Assembly (NCBI RefSeq): GCF_043290135.1
Contig: NC_134710.1
Location: 283,927,276-283,991,275, forward strand
DNA: 64,000 nucleotides
Origin: Rhipicephalus microplus
Taxonomy: Eukaryota; Arthropoda; Arachnida; Ixodida; Ixodidae
Direction of reading: 5' to 3'
Shown: positions 41,401 through 55,609 of the stretch, one piece after another
Layout: each line of letters opens with the position of its first letter
Numbering within the stretch: position 1 is the stretch's first letter
The notes under the pieces: generated by a model
Database searches by the model: none
The model's input: only the letters and a program-made list of their open reading frames with translations
Told to the model about the DNA's origin: nothing
Translations under genes and position numbers: made by a program

Positions 41401-43800
41401 ACAGCTTCTACTGTTACAACACATGAAAAATCTGGCAAACGCTACCATAACAGCTCTCTACAGCCTACTGCAAAGGCAGGAAAAATGCCATGCAAGGGCA
41501 GCTTATGAATAAGGTCATATTCATTGGCACAATTCACTTCAATCGGACGCTAGCTCAATCTGGCAAAGATCCCAGTCCGAGTGCCAGTGAAATGCAGATC
41601 TCCTTGACTCTCTTCCCGAATAAGAGAGGGCACTCGACTCGCTGATGCCCATTCCAGGAAATATGCCGCACGCCTCAACACGTCGCATCCTCAAATGCAG
41701 CAAGCAAGACCAACTCAACGTGAACCGACGCATTGTCTCCTCCCTGTCACACGAAGGCCAACAAAAGCTGGAGTAAGCAATGCCCTGAATACATTACTGC
41801 TCTATCTGTAAGGTCCAACATTTTTTTAATTTATTTTTTGCTGAAACCGAATTACAGAATTTGACTGCAAGGCATACGAAAACCATGCTTGTGATAGCCT
41901 TCTGTGCAGTGTGGAAGTAATCTTAACAAAATTAGTTGTGAAACAGTACACGTAGTATGAACAGAGGCAACTTTATTAAGTGGCCCAGATGGAAATGGTT
42001 CTCTGTAGCACCCGCATGAGGAGCACTACCTTCATGGGCTGATTTGCAGAGCTATTGGAGGCTTACGATAGACTGAGAAATTAAACTGATAAATTAGTAT
42101 TAGAAGTCCTAATTATAGCAAGAATAAATATAAAGAAAAAAAGGTCATATTCGGTACCCCGCCATAGTGCAGATTCACATGCTTCATAAGTAGTGTTCGA
42201 TATAAGCCAAAGTAGACAGTGCACTCATTACATACCAATGAACTCATTAAATAGCAATAGTACAAATGAACATACACTGTTCATAAAAGTATCTGCAAGC
42301 AGCATTAACTCTGCCAGCAGTGTTATGTCACTATCGAAAAGAAAGCAATTCAAGGCTGATTTGACAAGCAAGGACTACAGAACAGGCAGTCATTCATGAT
42401 CAACTGTAGGAAGCCACAAAGAGACCACAAATGAATGAGTGCAATATAAGTATATAAGACCACCAGTAATATATGCTGCAACAGCATGTTTGCAGAGCAG
42501 ACAGATATCTAGAATTTCTTCTCAAGCATTGCCGTCATTTCTTTATGAAAAAAATTCATTCAGTTCTTTGTTATGATGTGCTAACATATTTTGCATCCCT
42601 CTGCTCGAGAGCGAATTTCGTGATAACTCTTGCAAGTAATCAGAGCAAGCTGGTGGACATGTCTTTTGAAAATAACGCTACTGTCAGTCAGAAAGGACCC
42701 CAAAAGGAACATCTATCCACGTGCCAACAAATCACCTTGTCTGCAGACCCCTCTTTTATTCTTTCTATCCATGTCTCAGTCTTCCTCGTACAGCTCGATC
42801 ATTCAGTCTTTCCAGGCACATGTCGTCGGCACTATTAGAAGAGGGGCGCGAATTGACGCAGGTTTACAAAGGGGGACAAACTACGCAAGACATCACACAC
42901 ATAAACAGTGTGTGTCAGCCTATCACGGCCCATCAAGTATTAACACAAATGGAAAAAAAGTGATGCAGAGGAAGAACCTCGAGCACAAGGATAGTGGGAT
43001 CCTACTCCAAAATATTAAATACGCCCCATAAATATTCTCTCAAGACAATTTTTTGACAGCAAGTGCAAAGCATTGTGAAGCTACATACAGCAGTACAGCA
43101 TCTGCACAAGCACTAATGCTATACATTAGTTCGGCAAGGTAGCACTGCCTTTGAAATAGTGCAGCTTCTAGTTTTTACTAAAGCAGACCCAATAAAACCA
43201 GCATGCATGTACTAAGTTGAAAATCACCTGCTCTACACATTTTGAGATTGACTTGCTGTAGCCACTATAGTACGAGACAAGCGTGAGACAGTGGGACATA
43301 GTAAGCTGATACGAAGTACACAAACACTAACATGAAACCAGTGATTCATAGTATTCACACTGACACACTTGTGAATACTATGACCCTCATCAGGTTACTC
43401 TCACAGTACAATTAAAAAAATAATCATGTACCAGAACTCATCAGGGAAATTACAGGCACACACTTTGTGAAGCTTCCCAGTTAGAAAAATTCCCCTGAAC
43501 AGTGTCTGCAAGCCATGCACTAAAAATAAACTTAATCATACTCACGGTTCAGTATGACGATGTTATTAAGACGAGGTGATGAATAAACGGATCACAGGAA
43601 CACAACACACTTGGTGAAGCACAATGGATGAGTGAGTTACATGGCAACACTGAAACGTCCCGAGTAGTCCCCTTCTTATGGTTGCTTGAGGAACCGGCAG
43701 GAGACCAGCCGCAGTGACAGCATTCGTGTCACGGTGACTGCTGGTTAGAACTCTAGTGGCTCCTTGGGCCTGGCACTGTTGACGTGTTGTACGTCGTCAC
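38490..43800. other. Non-coding stretch, no gene recognised
   Basis: Sequence between hAT remnants and the candidate microexon. It is mainly AT-rich, with short open frames that match nothing I know. A solo hAT end (TATTCACTCACCCCTA) sits near 40228-40243. A short inverted repeat lies at 43347-43382 (CATAGTATTCACA and TGTGAATACTATG, 10-nt loop). It may be intron of the FAM13-type gene. Confidence 0.5.
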
Positions 43801-43836
43801 CTGAACACGACAGTGCTCGAGCACAACGGGTCTCTC
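43801..43836 (-). CDS. Candidate 36-bp upstream coding exon of the FAM13-type gene
   Basis: The minus strand has an acceptor (CACATTTTGCAG) and, 36 bp later, a donor (CAG|GTGACG). The exon would be phase 0 and encode ERPVVLEHCRVQ, which joins in frame to NIEVCGESR of the next exon. The evidence is only splice signals and phase, so this is a weak call. Confidence 0.3.
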
Positions 43837-45230
43837 CTGCAAAATGTGAGGGAACATGCAATATAAATGCCAACTGCACAAATAATAAGGCACGCTAGCA
43901 TAACTTTAATGCACACTAGCAAAGAACAGTAGAGCTACAAGGGAAAGTGTCATAGTGTGCGATTCACTTAATGGATCGAGTGATTCACAGGTCGAGTGGT
44001 GCAAATTATGTACACATTGTGGCGCTGTTATAATAACAGTGCATGTATAAACACCATTATCCAGCACTTGTATAAGCAAGTAAATATAGGAATCTTCCAC
44101 AAAACTATCCAGTTTTCTCAAAACAAATTACGTTTCTACATAGTTCGCCTCTGGTATAGCTTTAAATTACTATATGCTATTTCACACCACTAAAGACGTC
44201 TTAATTTTCCTGCTCATTTTGCTTCTGAAACACCGATTAACTTTACGTATAATGCAGGAAATGTGGGCATCAAGGCATACATACAAAGAGTTGAACAAAA
44301 TTTTCCGAGAAAAAAAAATAACATGTAAGGAATATTCGTAGATGCGCATAGCTGGAACGTTCTGAATGTTCCAGCTGTCTGCATTGCTTCCTAAACAAAT
44401 GACAAAAGAAAGCACTTTGAGCCCACTTGTGACCAGCAGGACAGCTCGCGTTCACTCGGTCAACGCGTTCTCATGCGATTCTCAAAGAGAAAAGAAGAGA
44501 AAAGCGAGCCCCGTAACTGTCTGCATCAGAGTGCGACACCTCAACAGTAGCTCACGAGGGAGGGGGGTAAGGAGGGATTGAAAGGATAGGAATAAAGGTA
44601 TAGAGATAGAGAGGGAGAAAGAGAGAGCGTGGCGCAGGGACAGCGAACGACAGAAAACGACGGAAGTAAGGAGGAGATAGGAAGGATGGACACGGTCACA
44701 GGAATCCGAGGACGGGGCACCACTCGGCGAGAGCTCTTGTGGGCGTCAGGAGATGGCATAGGGCGAGCCCAGTAGGCCAGAGTTGCGCTGTCGTCGGAGA
44801 TCGCGGAGGCACAACCGGTCGGCACGAACGCGTTCACGCCCAACGCAAGCATTTCCTGACATCGTTATCAACCAGACCCACAAGGCATCACCACGCCTAA
44901 TTTCTAACACCTTATTTCTGCAGGACAGACGCTTATATGTACTCATATTTTCTACGCACGGTCTTAGATTGGAACGAAACTGAGGCATCCTCATAGAATC
45001 TATTTATCCTTCGCTCTAAATAGCATTGCCTTGCAAATGCAGGTTTCCAATCTCTTACTACAGCGCTTTTCTTTTCTTTTTCTTCTTGTATGTGCTGTAC
45101 TTATTGTATACATATGTATTCATTACTTTCTTGGCTTGAACAGTGAAAATTGTTGTATTTATTGTTTTGCATTTATTATGTATCTATTTTTACATTAATC
45201 GCACAACATATGAAGTATGAATGTGTGGTA

Positions 45231-45467
45231 CCCGGCACGGTGGTCTAGTGGCTAAGGTACTCGGCTGCTAACCCGCACGTCGCGGGATCGAATCCCGGCG
45301 GCGGCGGCTGCATTTCCGATGGAGGCGGAAATGTTGTAGGCCCGTGTGCTCAGATTTGGGTGCACGTTAAAGAACCCCAGGTGGTCAAAATTTCCGGAGC
45401 CCTCCACTACGGCGTCTCTCATAATCATATGGTCGTTTTGGGACGTTAAACCCTACATATCAAATCA
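45231..45467 (+). repeat. Ruka-type SINE, copy 2 (best preserved)
   Basis: This plus-strand copy keeps a tRNA-like A box (TGGTCTAGTGG) and B box (GGGATCGAATCCC), followed by the Ruka body. It is flanked by GAATGTGTGGT (45219-45229) and GAATTTGTGGT (45468-45478), an 11-bp target duplication with one difference. This is the usual signature of LINE-mediated insertion. Confidence 0.92.
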
Positions 45468-45478
45468 GAATTTGTGGT

Positions 45479-45680
45479 GTGTGTTTTTTTTTATCTTTTG
45501 TCCGGTACATGCGTTTTTGTGAAATAATTTTCGATGTCGCTCCTTGTGTTCACTATGAGTGTATGAAACACTCACCCCCCAAACAATCTTTATGCCACTT
45601 ATTGTTTAAACTATGTCCTCTTGTAACTGCCCACCTGCTTGGACTTAAGGGTCTACAGTATGTAATAAATAAATAAATGA
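45479..45680 (+). repeat. Possible 3' end of a non-LTR retrotransposon
   Basis: The stretch ends in a run of AATA units (AATAAATAAATAAATGA) after a conserved-looking tail (CTGCCCACCTGC, CTTAAGGGTCTACAG). Such simple-repeat tails are typical of some LINEs. No reverse transcriptase fragment is visible, so this is tentative. The Ruka copy seems inserted just upstream. Confidence 0.4.
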
Positions 45681-45689
45681 AATTTTCTC

Positions 45690-48600
45690 ATTGGTTTTAA
45701 CGCGCCGTACAGACAGATTAAAAGAGCAAGTGCACGTGTGCTCCTGCTGCGACAGCGGCGGAAAGTAGATAAGAGCTGTTTGTTGGGCAACCACTAAATC
45801 GGTGCCGGCCTGTCGCAAAACCGGCGCACGTCGACCGTCAACAAACAATCGCCAAGTTCCAGCGAGGAAAAAGGCATGAAGACTGCGCACTGCCAAGTAC
45901 AAAGTGCTATCGATGTCTGCAGTACCATATGTTTCCAGTGAAATAGAACTGTCTCTTCCGGGCGATAATCTGACTACATTACGGTAGCCTTCACATACAT
46001 CTTTGACACACACACGTTTCTACGAAAGCCACTGGATAGAGTTTCGGTATCCTGCTGGCAATTCGTGACCTTTAGGCTCGCTACACATTTGGCTTTAGTT
46101 TCAACGTTTCATATCGTGAAGACTAGCAATTCATCGCATCGGGACAAAAACGCGCGAAAAAAAGGAAAAAAAAAACAAAAGAAAAAAAAACTGGTAACAG
46201 CGCCTACCACACTATCACATGCATTTTTGCGCAGCGAGCCGGATGCACTGGTCGGCTGTCTCGCGAGAGCTACCTTAATCGGTACTAGTTAGTGAACAGT
46301 ATATATCAAGATGTTGTTCAACAAACTACGGCCAACACCGCCGCGCACGCCCGATTCAGGCGATACAGCGCAGGTTCGCAAGGCTTCTTGAGGACGCACT
46401 GCAGAGTTCAAGTAAACAGTCGTGGCAACATGAGCACATTAAAGCGGCCACGGCTCCTCAACGATCGTTCTTGCATCGAAGGCACCAGACGAGCGCTCGC
46501 CGGCGACAATCGATCTGCAGTGGCTGGCGCTGGTTATATCAGTAAGTGCACCCACCAGTACAGCTACACCGGTGGCAACAATGCAGCAGGCACGCCACAG
46601 CGAGCAGCCGGTCGGCGGGAGCCAGTCAGCATCGGGCACGTGCGCTATGAATACTCGGGTACAAGTAAAACAAAAATTGTGGCTTTTTGCCTTCTAAGGA
46701 CCCCCTTCCGGCCAATGGCGTCGCCGTGTCCACGCGGCAGACCGCCTTCACGAGAGGAATCGCAAAGCAGCGTGTCCCAATGCGGCCGCAACATCACATC
46801 CTTTGGCAGCGAAGAGCCACTTTTGTCATGACTCCCGGTCACGGCTGGGCTAGACTGCACCAAAAAAGCGCGCGCAGGTGCAGTCTTGCCCGGCCGTGCC
46901 CCGGTGTAACAGCACTCGACAACGTCTTGTGAGATGCAAGAGAAACCCTTGCACAAGTCGTGGTGGAACCAGCACAGCGATGCTAGACACGATGTCGCGC
47001 ACAGCCGCGAGATGACAATATTGTTTCTATGGTAATTGAGGCTCCACGCATTACTACGTCATTTCCTTCCGTTGGCTGCTGGTATCGACATTCGATTGTG
47101 GCATGCTGACGGAGCTACCAACGCCGTCCGTACAGGTCCTTCTTCCATTTCATTTATGCCACGGCGAAAGAATATTATTCGTGCGCGCGGTACCCGTCCT
47201 TAGTGCATTCGCTGGGCGGATGCTGCGCTGAATTATCACCGGCGCTCTATCGCTCACGATTGCGCAAACACTTGCAGCAAGACACGAAAAGCAAACATGC
47301 GAGCAGCAGGGAACGCCGCCAGATTTGCCATGCATTCCACATAATTTTTCAGCGCAGCTCGCTCGCTTCCGTGTGTACATACATAAATTCACGAGGGGAT
47401 GTTCGCCGAACGGGTCGCCCACAAGCAGCTAACGATGGCGCAAGTATGCACCGGGGCCCAACTCGACGTGACAGACGTAAAATGAGGACTTGGTCGACCG
47501 CAGGAAGGGGGTAATTAAGCGCGCAACGCAAGCACAGCTATGCGAAGAGGAAAGGGAACTCGGGCGGCCGCACACGCCTGTCACAAGCGGGCTTAGCAGT
47601 GGCAGCACAATATGTACGTACTGTGTTGACACAGACGAGCAGGCACGTGTTCACGACGTGTTACAGTACAGTACATGTGTAAGGAGCTAGCGACGTGCTG
47701 TCGATCAAAAGACGCAGAATAACTTGGCAAATTCACAACTCACGCTGTTCCCACGACAAAGGGTGGCCCAAATCAAAGGTGTCACAATATTTACGCTGGT
47801 GAAAAAGACGGAGAACCTGCTCGTCAATCGCTCACACAACTTTGGCGCTGGTGCAAAATGGCTTAGGGGGAGGCACGTAACCCCTCCGAAACTGAAAATT
47901 AAAAAAAAAAGGGGGGGGGGGGGGGAAGGCGAATCAGTGTTGGTTCGCCATACTTTCACCGTTCATGTGCCCTTCGCGGTGCAAGCTTACTTAATGAACA
48001 CAGTTCATACTACGATTAGTCATAACGTCAACGACGTGTGCAACAAGCAGCGAGATGTGAATGCGTACCGCAAAGCGCTTTTTTTTTACTCATTTTAACA
48101 TACGCACTATTACACAGAACCTTTGCGTTAGTGGTATATAAATGAGCGACGGCCGTCCTCGCCAATAGACAATACCCATTCATCCGGAATCGTAAGTGTT
48201 GCGAGGTTTCCGCAGGTATTCACACAGACGCGCGTACTTGATCAAACGTTCGTGCTGGGGAGTGCCATATGCTGAATTGATAGCCAGGCCAAACGAGAGC
48301 ACGTCTGGCAGCACCTGTACAATGCGGTTGACTCATGTGGTCGAAACGAATGCAGGCACTTCTTACAACCAGCGGTCGCTTTTAAGATAACGTAGTTAGT
48401 TTTAAACTAACAAAAATAACTGACTTTTATAGTATATATACAGGCATGGATGCAGTTTAGAAAAAAATGTCCACACTATATTATACAAGTTCTACAACGC
48501 ATTCTAGGATTGTTTTCGTGTGAGGCTCCCACTAATTAACTTCGCACGTTTCCAGCCCTCTTGCCAATTTCACAACAACGGTCTTGCGGGCAAATTTTAA

Positions 48601-50900
48601 CGACGTTAACTATAAGCGGTGGCGGCGTGACGCGATTCAAATGGCACCTAAACGCCCTGAACGAGCATGGGATCCTGGTAATTATATCTCTGACTCACTA
48701 AACATGAGGACACGGTAAACAGTATACGCTTCTTGCTCATTGCACGCCTAATTTTGCTCGACTGCGCAGTGGAAATTAAACAGAGTATGCAACAAAGGTA
48801 TACGTACAAACATTATGAACAGTTGATCGGAAAGCTTGATCTTAGAATCCAATGTTGAGCTCCCGAGTCTAACAACTGCTACTCGAAATTTCATTTTTTT
48901 TTTTATTCCCTAGTCTTGAATGACGAACGCCAACGTGTCGATGACTGACAAACGTACCCGAAGAAAAAAATTGCCGTAGTTATCCTGTCGAATGGCAAAC
49001 CAGGAGCCCGGTGATTTTTGTGCAAAAAGCGGCCAGCGCAGTCATAAATGAAACGCTTCTCCAAAACGTTTTCGTCGTATACAAGGTGGCTATCAATTTG
49101 AAAACAAATCGATTACCGCCATTCCATTTTCATTCAGTGGCATCACCTTGTTCGGTTCACATTCCCGAACGGCTCACCGCGTAGAGTCGAAACGGGTTCC
49201 AACAGGGACGACATGAACAACGAGTCCCAATCTCCATGTCGTTTCTCGGGACGCAATAAAGTTATGTGTCTGTCATTCAGACTTGCAATTAGCCAGTGGG
49301 GCTGTGAGCGCTTTTGTGCTCCACAAGACGAGCGCGCGTACATCTCCACACCTGCCGCCGCTGCAGCGGCAGGAATGGGAGAGCAAGGGCTACGTCACGA
49401 GCGCGCACTTTCCCAAGTGGCCCACGAAGGCCAAAGTGAGACCAACCTGGCGGCGCCTATATTTCGCCGAAACCGTTCGAGCGCCATGGGGTCGTCTCGT
49501 CAGACAAGTGCGTTTCTGAGCAGCCTATTACGGGGGGTGGGGGCAAAGACACGTAAACAAGCGGGTGAAACGGGGTCGAGGCCTTTCGTTCTCACGATAA
49601 CACGCCTCACCCGGCATATGCAATTTCTGCTCACCCCTTTCGCTCCCAGACGGAGCGGGAAGGCCACACACTCGGCGTCGAAGCTCTCGCGAAAAGCAGT
49701 ATATCGCGCGGAAGAAACGAGCCAGCATCGCCGCGACCGTGTCACGCATGCACTGCCCAGTGGGACAGCTTTCGCGGGAAAGCTATAGCCGAGCAAAAAG
49801 TTACGCGCGCGATAACTGTAACATGATTGCTATTCCTGGTAGAAATAAATATAAAACAATCTATCACGACAGCGAAGCTGTTTTCTGTTTTTCAAGCAAG
49901 GTCAAACCACTAAGGCGACCCGATAGGGAAGCAGATGCACGCGCACCCATAGTTCTTTATTATTTTTTTTTTCTTAACGCATCGCCTCTGCCGTTTCGCT
50001 CCTCTGCTCGAAGCCTACTCGAAGACGCTGGAAGGAGGCGCCCCGATGACAAGTAAACAGAGTCCCGCGAAGGGGTGCTCTCAGTGCACGCCCTGCATGC
50101 CGAAGAGTCCGTGACGGACGGTTCCACAAGGGAAGCGAGCTCGCCGCCTTCAGCACAAAGGAGTGGCTTTTGTGCACCAATCTTGTGTCGCACTAACCGG
50201 CAGGAGCTTCGAAGACTTCTTTCCATCCGATCACGATGCCTCAACAGTGCGAGGTGTAGCACGAGCACTGTCCGGGTGCAACAGAACGCTGAACGTGAAA
50301 GCGACACCGAAACCTCGCTATAGAACAATCGCCTCAATCGTAGTAAGAGAACACCTTTTCTTTGCATCACCCTTCAAGTCGAGCCACTGCAGGCTTGTCA
50401 AGCGATGAGTAGAGAATTTCTACGGAACACGGTGTCACACGCGGGTGACGAGCCGGCAGCGCTTCTCCCATTCTGTCACCTCTGTCTGAGCATGCTTGGC
50501 TCAGCCGAACGAGCCGATGGCACGGTGTCAGAATGCTGGTCTGCATACGCCACCATGTCAGTGCCTTTTAATGGAACGCTACTTGGAGTTCATTTGTAAA
50601 ATATTTTTATAGAGAGACGGGCCCATCAGCAGCTTTCGCTCACACGTGAAGATATAGGACACGTGCCTCGGGTGTTCATATAACTGCTACCGCACTAATG
50701 AAATACGTTGACAAACCTACATCACATTGGCGCTGGAGCTTTGAGACTAAATTCTAATCGTTGAAATGTTGCCCTTTTGCAGTAATAAAACACACAAACA
50801 AAAATATAGCTTGTAAAATGAATTCTAAGCCAGTGTAAATCACTTTTGTGGTCTAAAATGATTTAGTGTCTCCGTGTGGCACAACCGGCAGTATGAGGCC
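45690..50900. other. Non-coding stretch, moderate GC, no gene recognised
   Basis: Several open frames of 100-190 codons exist on both strands (for example 46292-46831 and 49213-49788), but their texts overlap other frames, are Arg/Ser-rich and show no domain. The part 49300-50550 is richer in CpG than the surroundings. A run of 10 A followed by 15 G lies at 47901-47925. Confidence 0.5.
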
Positions 50901-50909
50901 GTGGCTTAT

Positions 50910-51151
50910 TGATTGATTGATATGCGCGGTTTAGCGTCCCAAAACCACCATATTATTATGAGAGACGCCATAGTGGAGGGCTCCATAAATTTCGACCACC
51001 TGGAGTTCTTTAACGTGCACCTAAAGCTGAGCATACGGGCCTACAACATTTCCGACTCCATCGGAAATGTAGCCGCCGCAGTCGGGATTCAATCCCTCGA
51101 CCTACGGGTCAGCAGCCGAGAACCTTAGCCACTAGGCCACCGCGACGGGGC
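50910..51151 (-). repeat. Ruka-type SINE, copy 3
   Basis: A minus-strand copy with a GATT-repeat tail at the left and a tRNA-like head at the right. GAGGCCGTG (50895-50903) and GAGGCCATG (51152-51160) could be the target duplication. Confidence 0.9.
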
Positions 51152-51245
51152 GAGGCCATGAAAAAAGTTATCCCAATGACGATTTTTTGAACGGCAAACA
51201 GCGTTCAGTTCACTATATAACGACGCAAGTCCGGTGAATACAGTG

Positions 51246-51468
<223 letters not shown>

Positions 51469-52391
51469 CGATTCCCCCTCCCCCCGACAGATGGTACCGT
51501 TTAAAACCTACAAAAAATTGAAGAAGCCAATAAACAGACAATGTCCAAATTCGCAGTATCACGTCCCGACGAAGTTCCACAGTCTCTTTAAATCTTCAAG
51601 CCCGAGGGAGCAGTCCGGTGAATTCTATAACAATTCTGGTGGGCGAGGCTGACTGTTGCGTTCCGGAGAGAGCGGGAAACACGTGTATACTGACAGTACT
51701 GCTAGAACTCTTGTTCAGGCTGCCCAAGGTTGGAACAGGTGTTGCATCGGCAGCTCGGATGTCGTCGGGGTTGTATTTTTCGCCGTGAATGGTGCAATCC
51801 TGATGCTTCTTGCTTGCGTGCTTCTCGACAGACTGTGATGGAGTGCCTGAGTGCTTACGGTTTGCAAGCAGTGCTTCCGCGTTTTTCTCGGCGCTTTCTG
51901 TGGTGTTGCAGTCGGCGGAATAGCAGGCGCTGGGAGCGTTTCTGGCGACTTTTCTTTAGTGTATGTTGATCACGACGCTCTTCAGGCCACAAGTATCTTG
52001 GCGATGTAGTTTTAGTTGTTCGTTGCCGATGTTGATGTAGGCGTTTTAGCTGTTGGGGTTCCTCTTGTTGCTTTTCTTGGTATTGCTGATGTTGCACTGT
52101 CTGACGGGGTGGACTTCCTTCGAATCCATGAGCCCGCTTTTCTTTGTCGGTTGACGTGACCAGCAAATAGTTCATACTTGTTAGGGTGTTTCGATTTGTG
52201 TCAGGCAATGAAGATAGTGCGCCAGAATTGGCAGAAATATCTGCTGAGGCTCTTGCAACGCCATTCTTGATGGATGTTTCTGGCACAGGGCACTGCTTGA
52301 GAGTATCCTTTCGAGCCTCCTGAGTAGGTTGGGCTCTCAGGTGGCTGGGAATTCGACGGCGACACTGCGAAAGGATCGGTTTGGTGATATA

Positions 52392-52913
52392 TTATTGGGA
52401 ATGACTGTCTTTCTGTGGAACGAACGATGCGAGCTCTTCTGGGGCATGAAACTGAACTGTAATTGACGGGCTTGACTGAGTATGCTCGGAGCTTCTACGC
52501 TTTATTCCGACCATACTGAACGCGTGAGACGCAAGGTGGGCGTTGTGAGCGACCGAAGATCCACGCGACGGAAAAGCAGGAGGTTGGTCAATGCGTGAAG
52601 GCTGCTTATGACTGCGATGACTGAGTTCGAATGCACTGAGAGTGTGTGTTCTAATCGAATCTTCATTAGAGTCTTGAAACCAGACGATCATTTCTTCTTT
52701 TTTTTTTGCCAAGACTCATCGTTATCGAATATGTGGGTGAGTTTTAAATGCCTCACCGGTGACGTAGTCGCTGAAGTTCGTAACCATCTCCCGTTTCGAC
52801 TAAGATGCAGCGGTTGCGTGGAGCTCGAACAGGTCGAACCAGTCCTGTACAGGTCTATCGTCCACTGCTCCGGTGTACTTGGGGATAGGAAGGTCAGTCG
52901 ATGATTCTGTCAT
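52392..52913 (-). pseudogene. Gag-like remnant of the small LTR element
   Basis: The frame begins at the ATG at 52913 (MTESSTDLPIPKYTGAVDDR) and contains VQDWFDLFELHA, a text typical of Ty3-like Gag capsid N-termini in arthropods. A stop at 52800 interrupts it; the same frame continues with NFSDYVTGEAFK and then hits another stop. A further fragment lies at 52392-52712. It is broken and cannot make a full Gag. Confidence 0.65.
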
Positions 52914-53042
52914 AGTGCTGGTCGCTGTGTGCGGCCAGGAGATGATTTCGTAGTCGATGTATGGTGAGGGCGTCTTGTGGCGAACTGCGTCGATGATGAG
53001 ACACTGATGAAGTGGCTGGGAGGTCTTCATCCTGTCGACTCG

Positions 53043-53155
53043 TGTGACGCTACATGCCGGAGACGTGGCCTGGCTCATACGCCATGTTTATTCCATTGTG
53101 CACTTCTTCCTTCCTCATCTACTTCTCCTAACCATCCCTGCCTTCTTACGTCATA
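53043..53155 (-). repeat. 5' LTR of the small LTR element
   Basis: This 113-bp copy differs from its partner by a few substitutions and a small TTCC duplication near 53108-53113. Its outer edge is the AT microsatellite. Confidence 0.75.
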
Positions 53156-54050
<895 letters not shown>

Positions 54051-54187
54051 GTTGGGTTTAGCGTCGCAAAACCACCACGAGAGACGCCTACAGCATTTTC
54101 GCCTCCACATGCGGCAGCGGGGATTCGATCTCGCGAACTGCGGGTCAGCAGCCGAGTACCTTAGCCCCTACACCACCGCGGCGGGGC
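54051..54187 (-). repeat. Ruka-type SINE, copy 4, internally deleted
   Basis: Minus strand. The head with its B box (GGGATTCGATCTC on the plus strand) and part of the tail remain, but about 100 bp between them are missing. Confidence 0.85.
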
Positions 54188-55363
54188 TCAACAGTTCATC
54201 ATCCACCGTTCACAGCCTGTTGATCCCGTTGTTAACGTGGTCGTGTACCGTATTGAAAAGCGCGCTAAGCACGAAAAGGCATCGCGACATATCATGTAGC
54301 GATACCTTTCCAATCAGTTTAGTTGGGCATCGGCGCAGCGTGGGCTTGCGTCTCATCGTCGTTTGACTTCAGTCTCGGTCAGTGGCTACGCCAAAACAGG
54401 CGCGCAGGTTTTGGAGACTATATACGCGGTATAATCACTATCAGCCGCTCAACTAAGCGAGATAACAGCAAGTGTGTACGAACGAGTACGCGTTCATTCT
54501 GGACAAGAATCGAGTATGGCAAACAATACAATAACGAAATAAACACCGCGGTATATACGACCACGCCAGATTTCGGCACGCCCCAGATAACGAGAGAGCT
54601 ATTCCCAAGAACTCGACCCTTATCTTACACTCGAGAAAATAAAATAAAAAAATTTTCTGGAGGGGGAGGAGAGCATATCTCGAATGATTGCCCGTCTCTG
54701 ATAATGTGCTCACGTGCGCGCGCACTGCCTTGACTCCGAACAAAGTCGCCTTTATTTCGCTTCCACCGGATGCGCTATCTTCGGCATACGAAGTGTCCCG
54801 ATATCTTCGAGAACACCGTGCGCAGCGTTATCCGGCGCGCTAAGGGGCTCCGCCTTTGTCAGCTATAGATTAGAGAAGGAACCGCACGTGAGCAATCGGC
54901 GTTCAAGGAGAGTCTTACGCGCGGCTCTGCAACGCACGGCCGGTTATCTCGACTATTGTTCCGACTCTTTTCTCCGGTCAAATGCTTGACACTTCGCTTC
55001 CTCTCCCGATGACACCGTTAGCAAGCGCGATCCGAAGCGGTCACCTTTTGACAAACCATTGCGTCAGCCATTATCGTGGGCTCGAGAGGAGTGGCGTTTC
55101 TCCGATATCAGGCCAACAGCTTCCGCAACACAAAGTTTGTCGAAGAAAAAAAAAGTGATCTTTTTTTCTTCTTTTTGTCAAAATGTACGCAGAGAGGGCT
55201 AGACTGTTGCATGCCGATATGGTACCAAGAAAACGCTATAAATTAGTTTGCAGCTGCCTTCGCTGCAGTATTTCACGCTGTCACTGTGTCCTGTACTTGA
55301 AATTAGATGTAGATTAATTAGGTATAGTTTCCTTGAAAGTCCAGCTATTCTCAACATTTCGAT
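54188..55363. other. No gene recognised
   Basis: No supported coding sequence. A short A/T-rich run lies near 55146-55180. Codon-like texts are short and overlap in several frames. Confidence 0.45.
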
Positions 55364-55609
55364 GATTGATTGATTGATATGTGGGGTTTAACGTCCCAAA
55401 ACCACCATATGATTATGAGAGACGCCGTAGTGGTGACTCCAGAAATTTAGACCACCTGGGGTTCTTCAACGTGCACCCAAATATGAGAACACGGATCTAC
55501 AACATTTCCGCCTCCATCGCAAATGCAGCCGCCACAGCCGGGATTCGATCCCGCGACCGGCGGGTCAGCAGCCGAGTACCTTAGCCACTATAGACCACTG
55601 CGGCGGAGC
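55364..55609 (-). repeat. Ruka-type SINE, copy 5
   Basis: Minus strand, full length, with a GATT-repeat tail at the left and an intact B box (GGGATTCGATCCC on the plus strand). Confidence 0.92.

Noticed and set aside
44351..44370. Heat-shock-element-like GAACGTTCTGAATGTTC
   Set aside because: The spacing between units is one base short of the consensus, and no start site is near.
46292..46831. Open frame of 179 codons, plus strand
   Set aside because: No domain, no splice context, Arg/Ser-rich text, and other frames in the same place are equally open.
49213..49788. Open frame of 191 codons, plus strand
   Set aside because: Moderate GC content makes long chance frames likely; overlapping frames on both strands are also open and nothing is recognisable.
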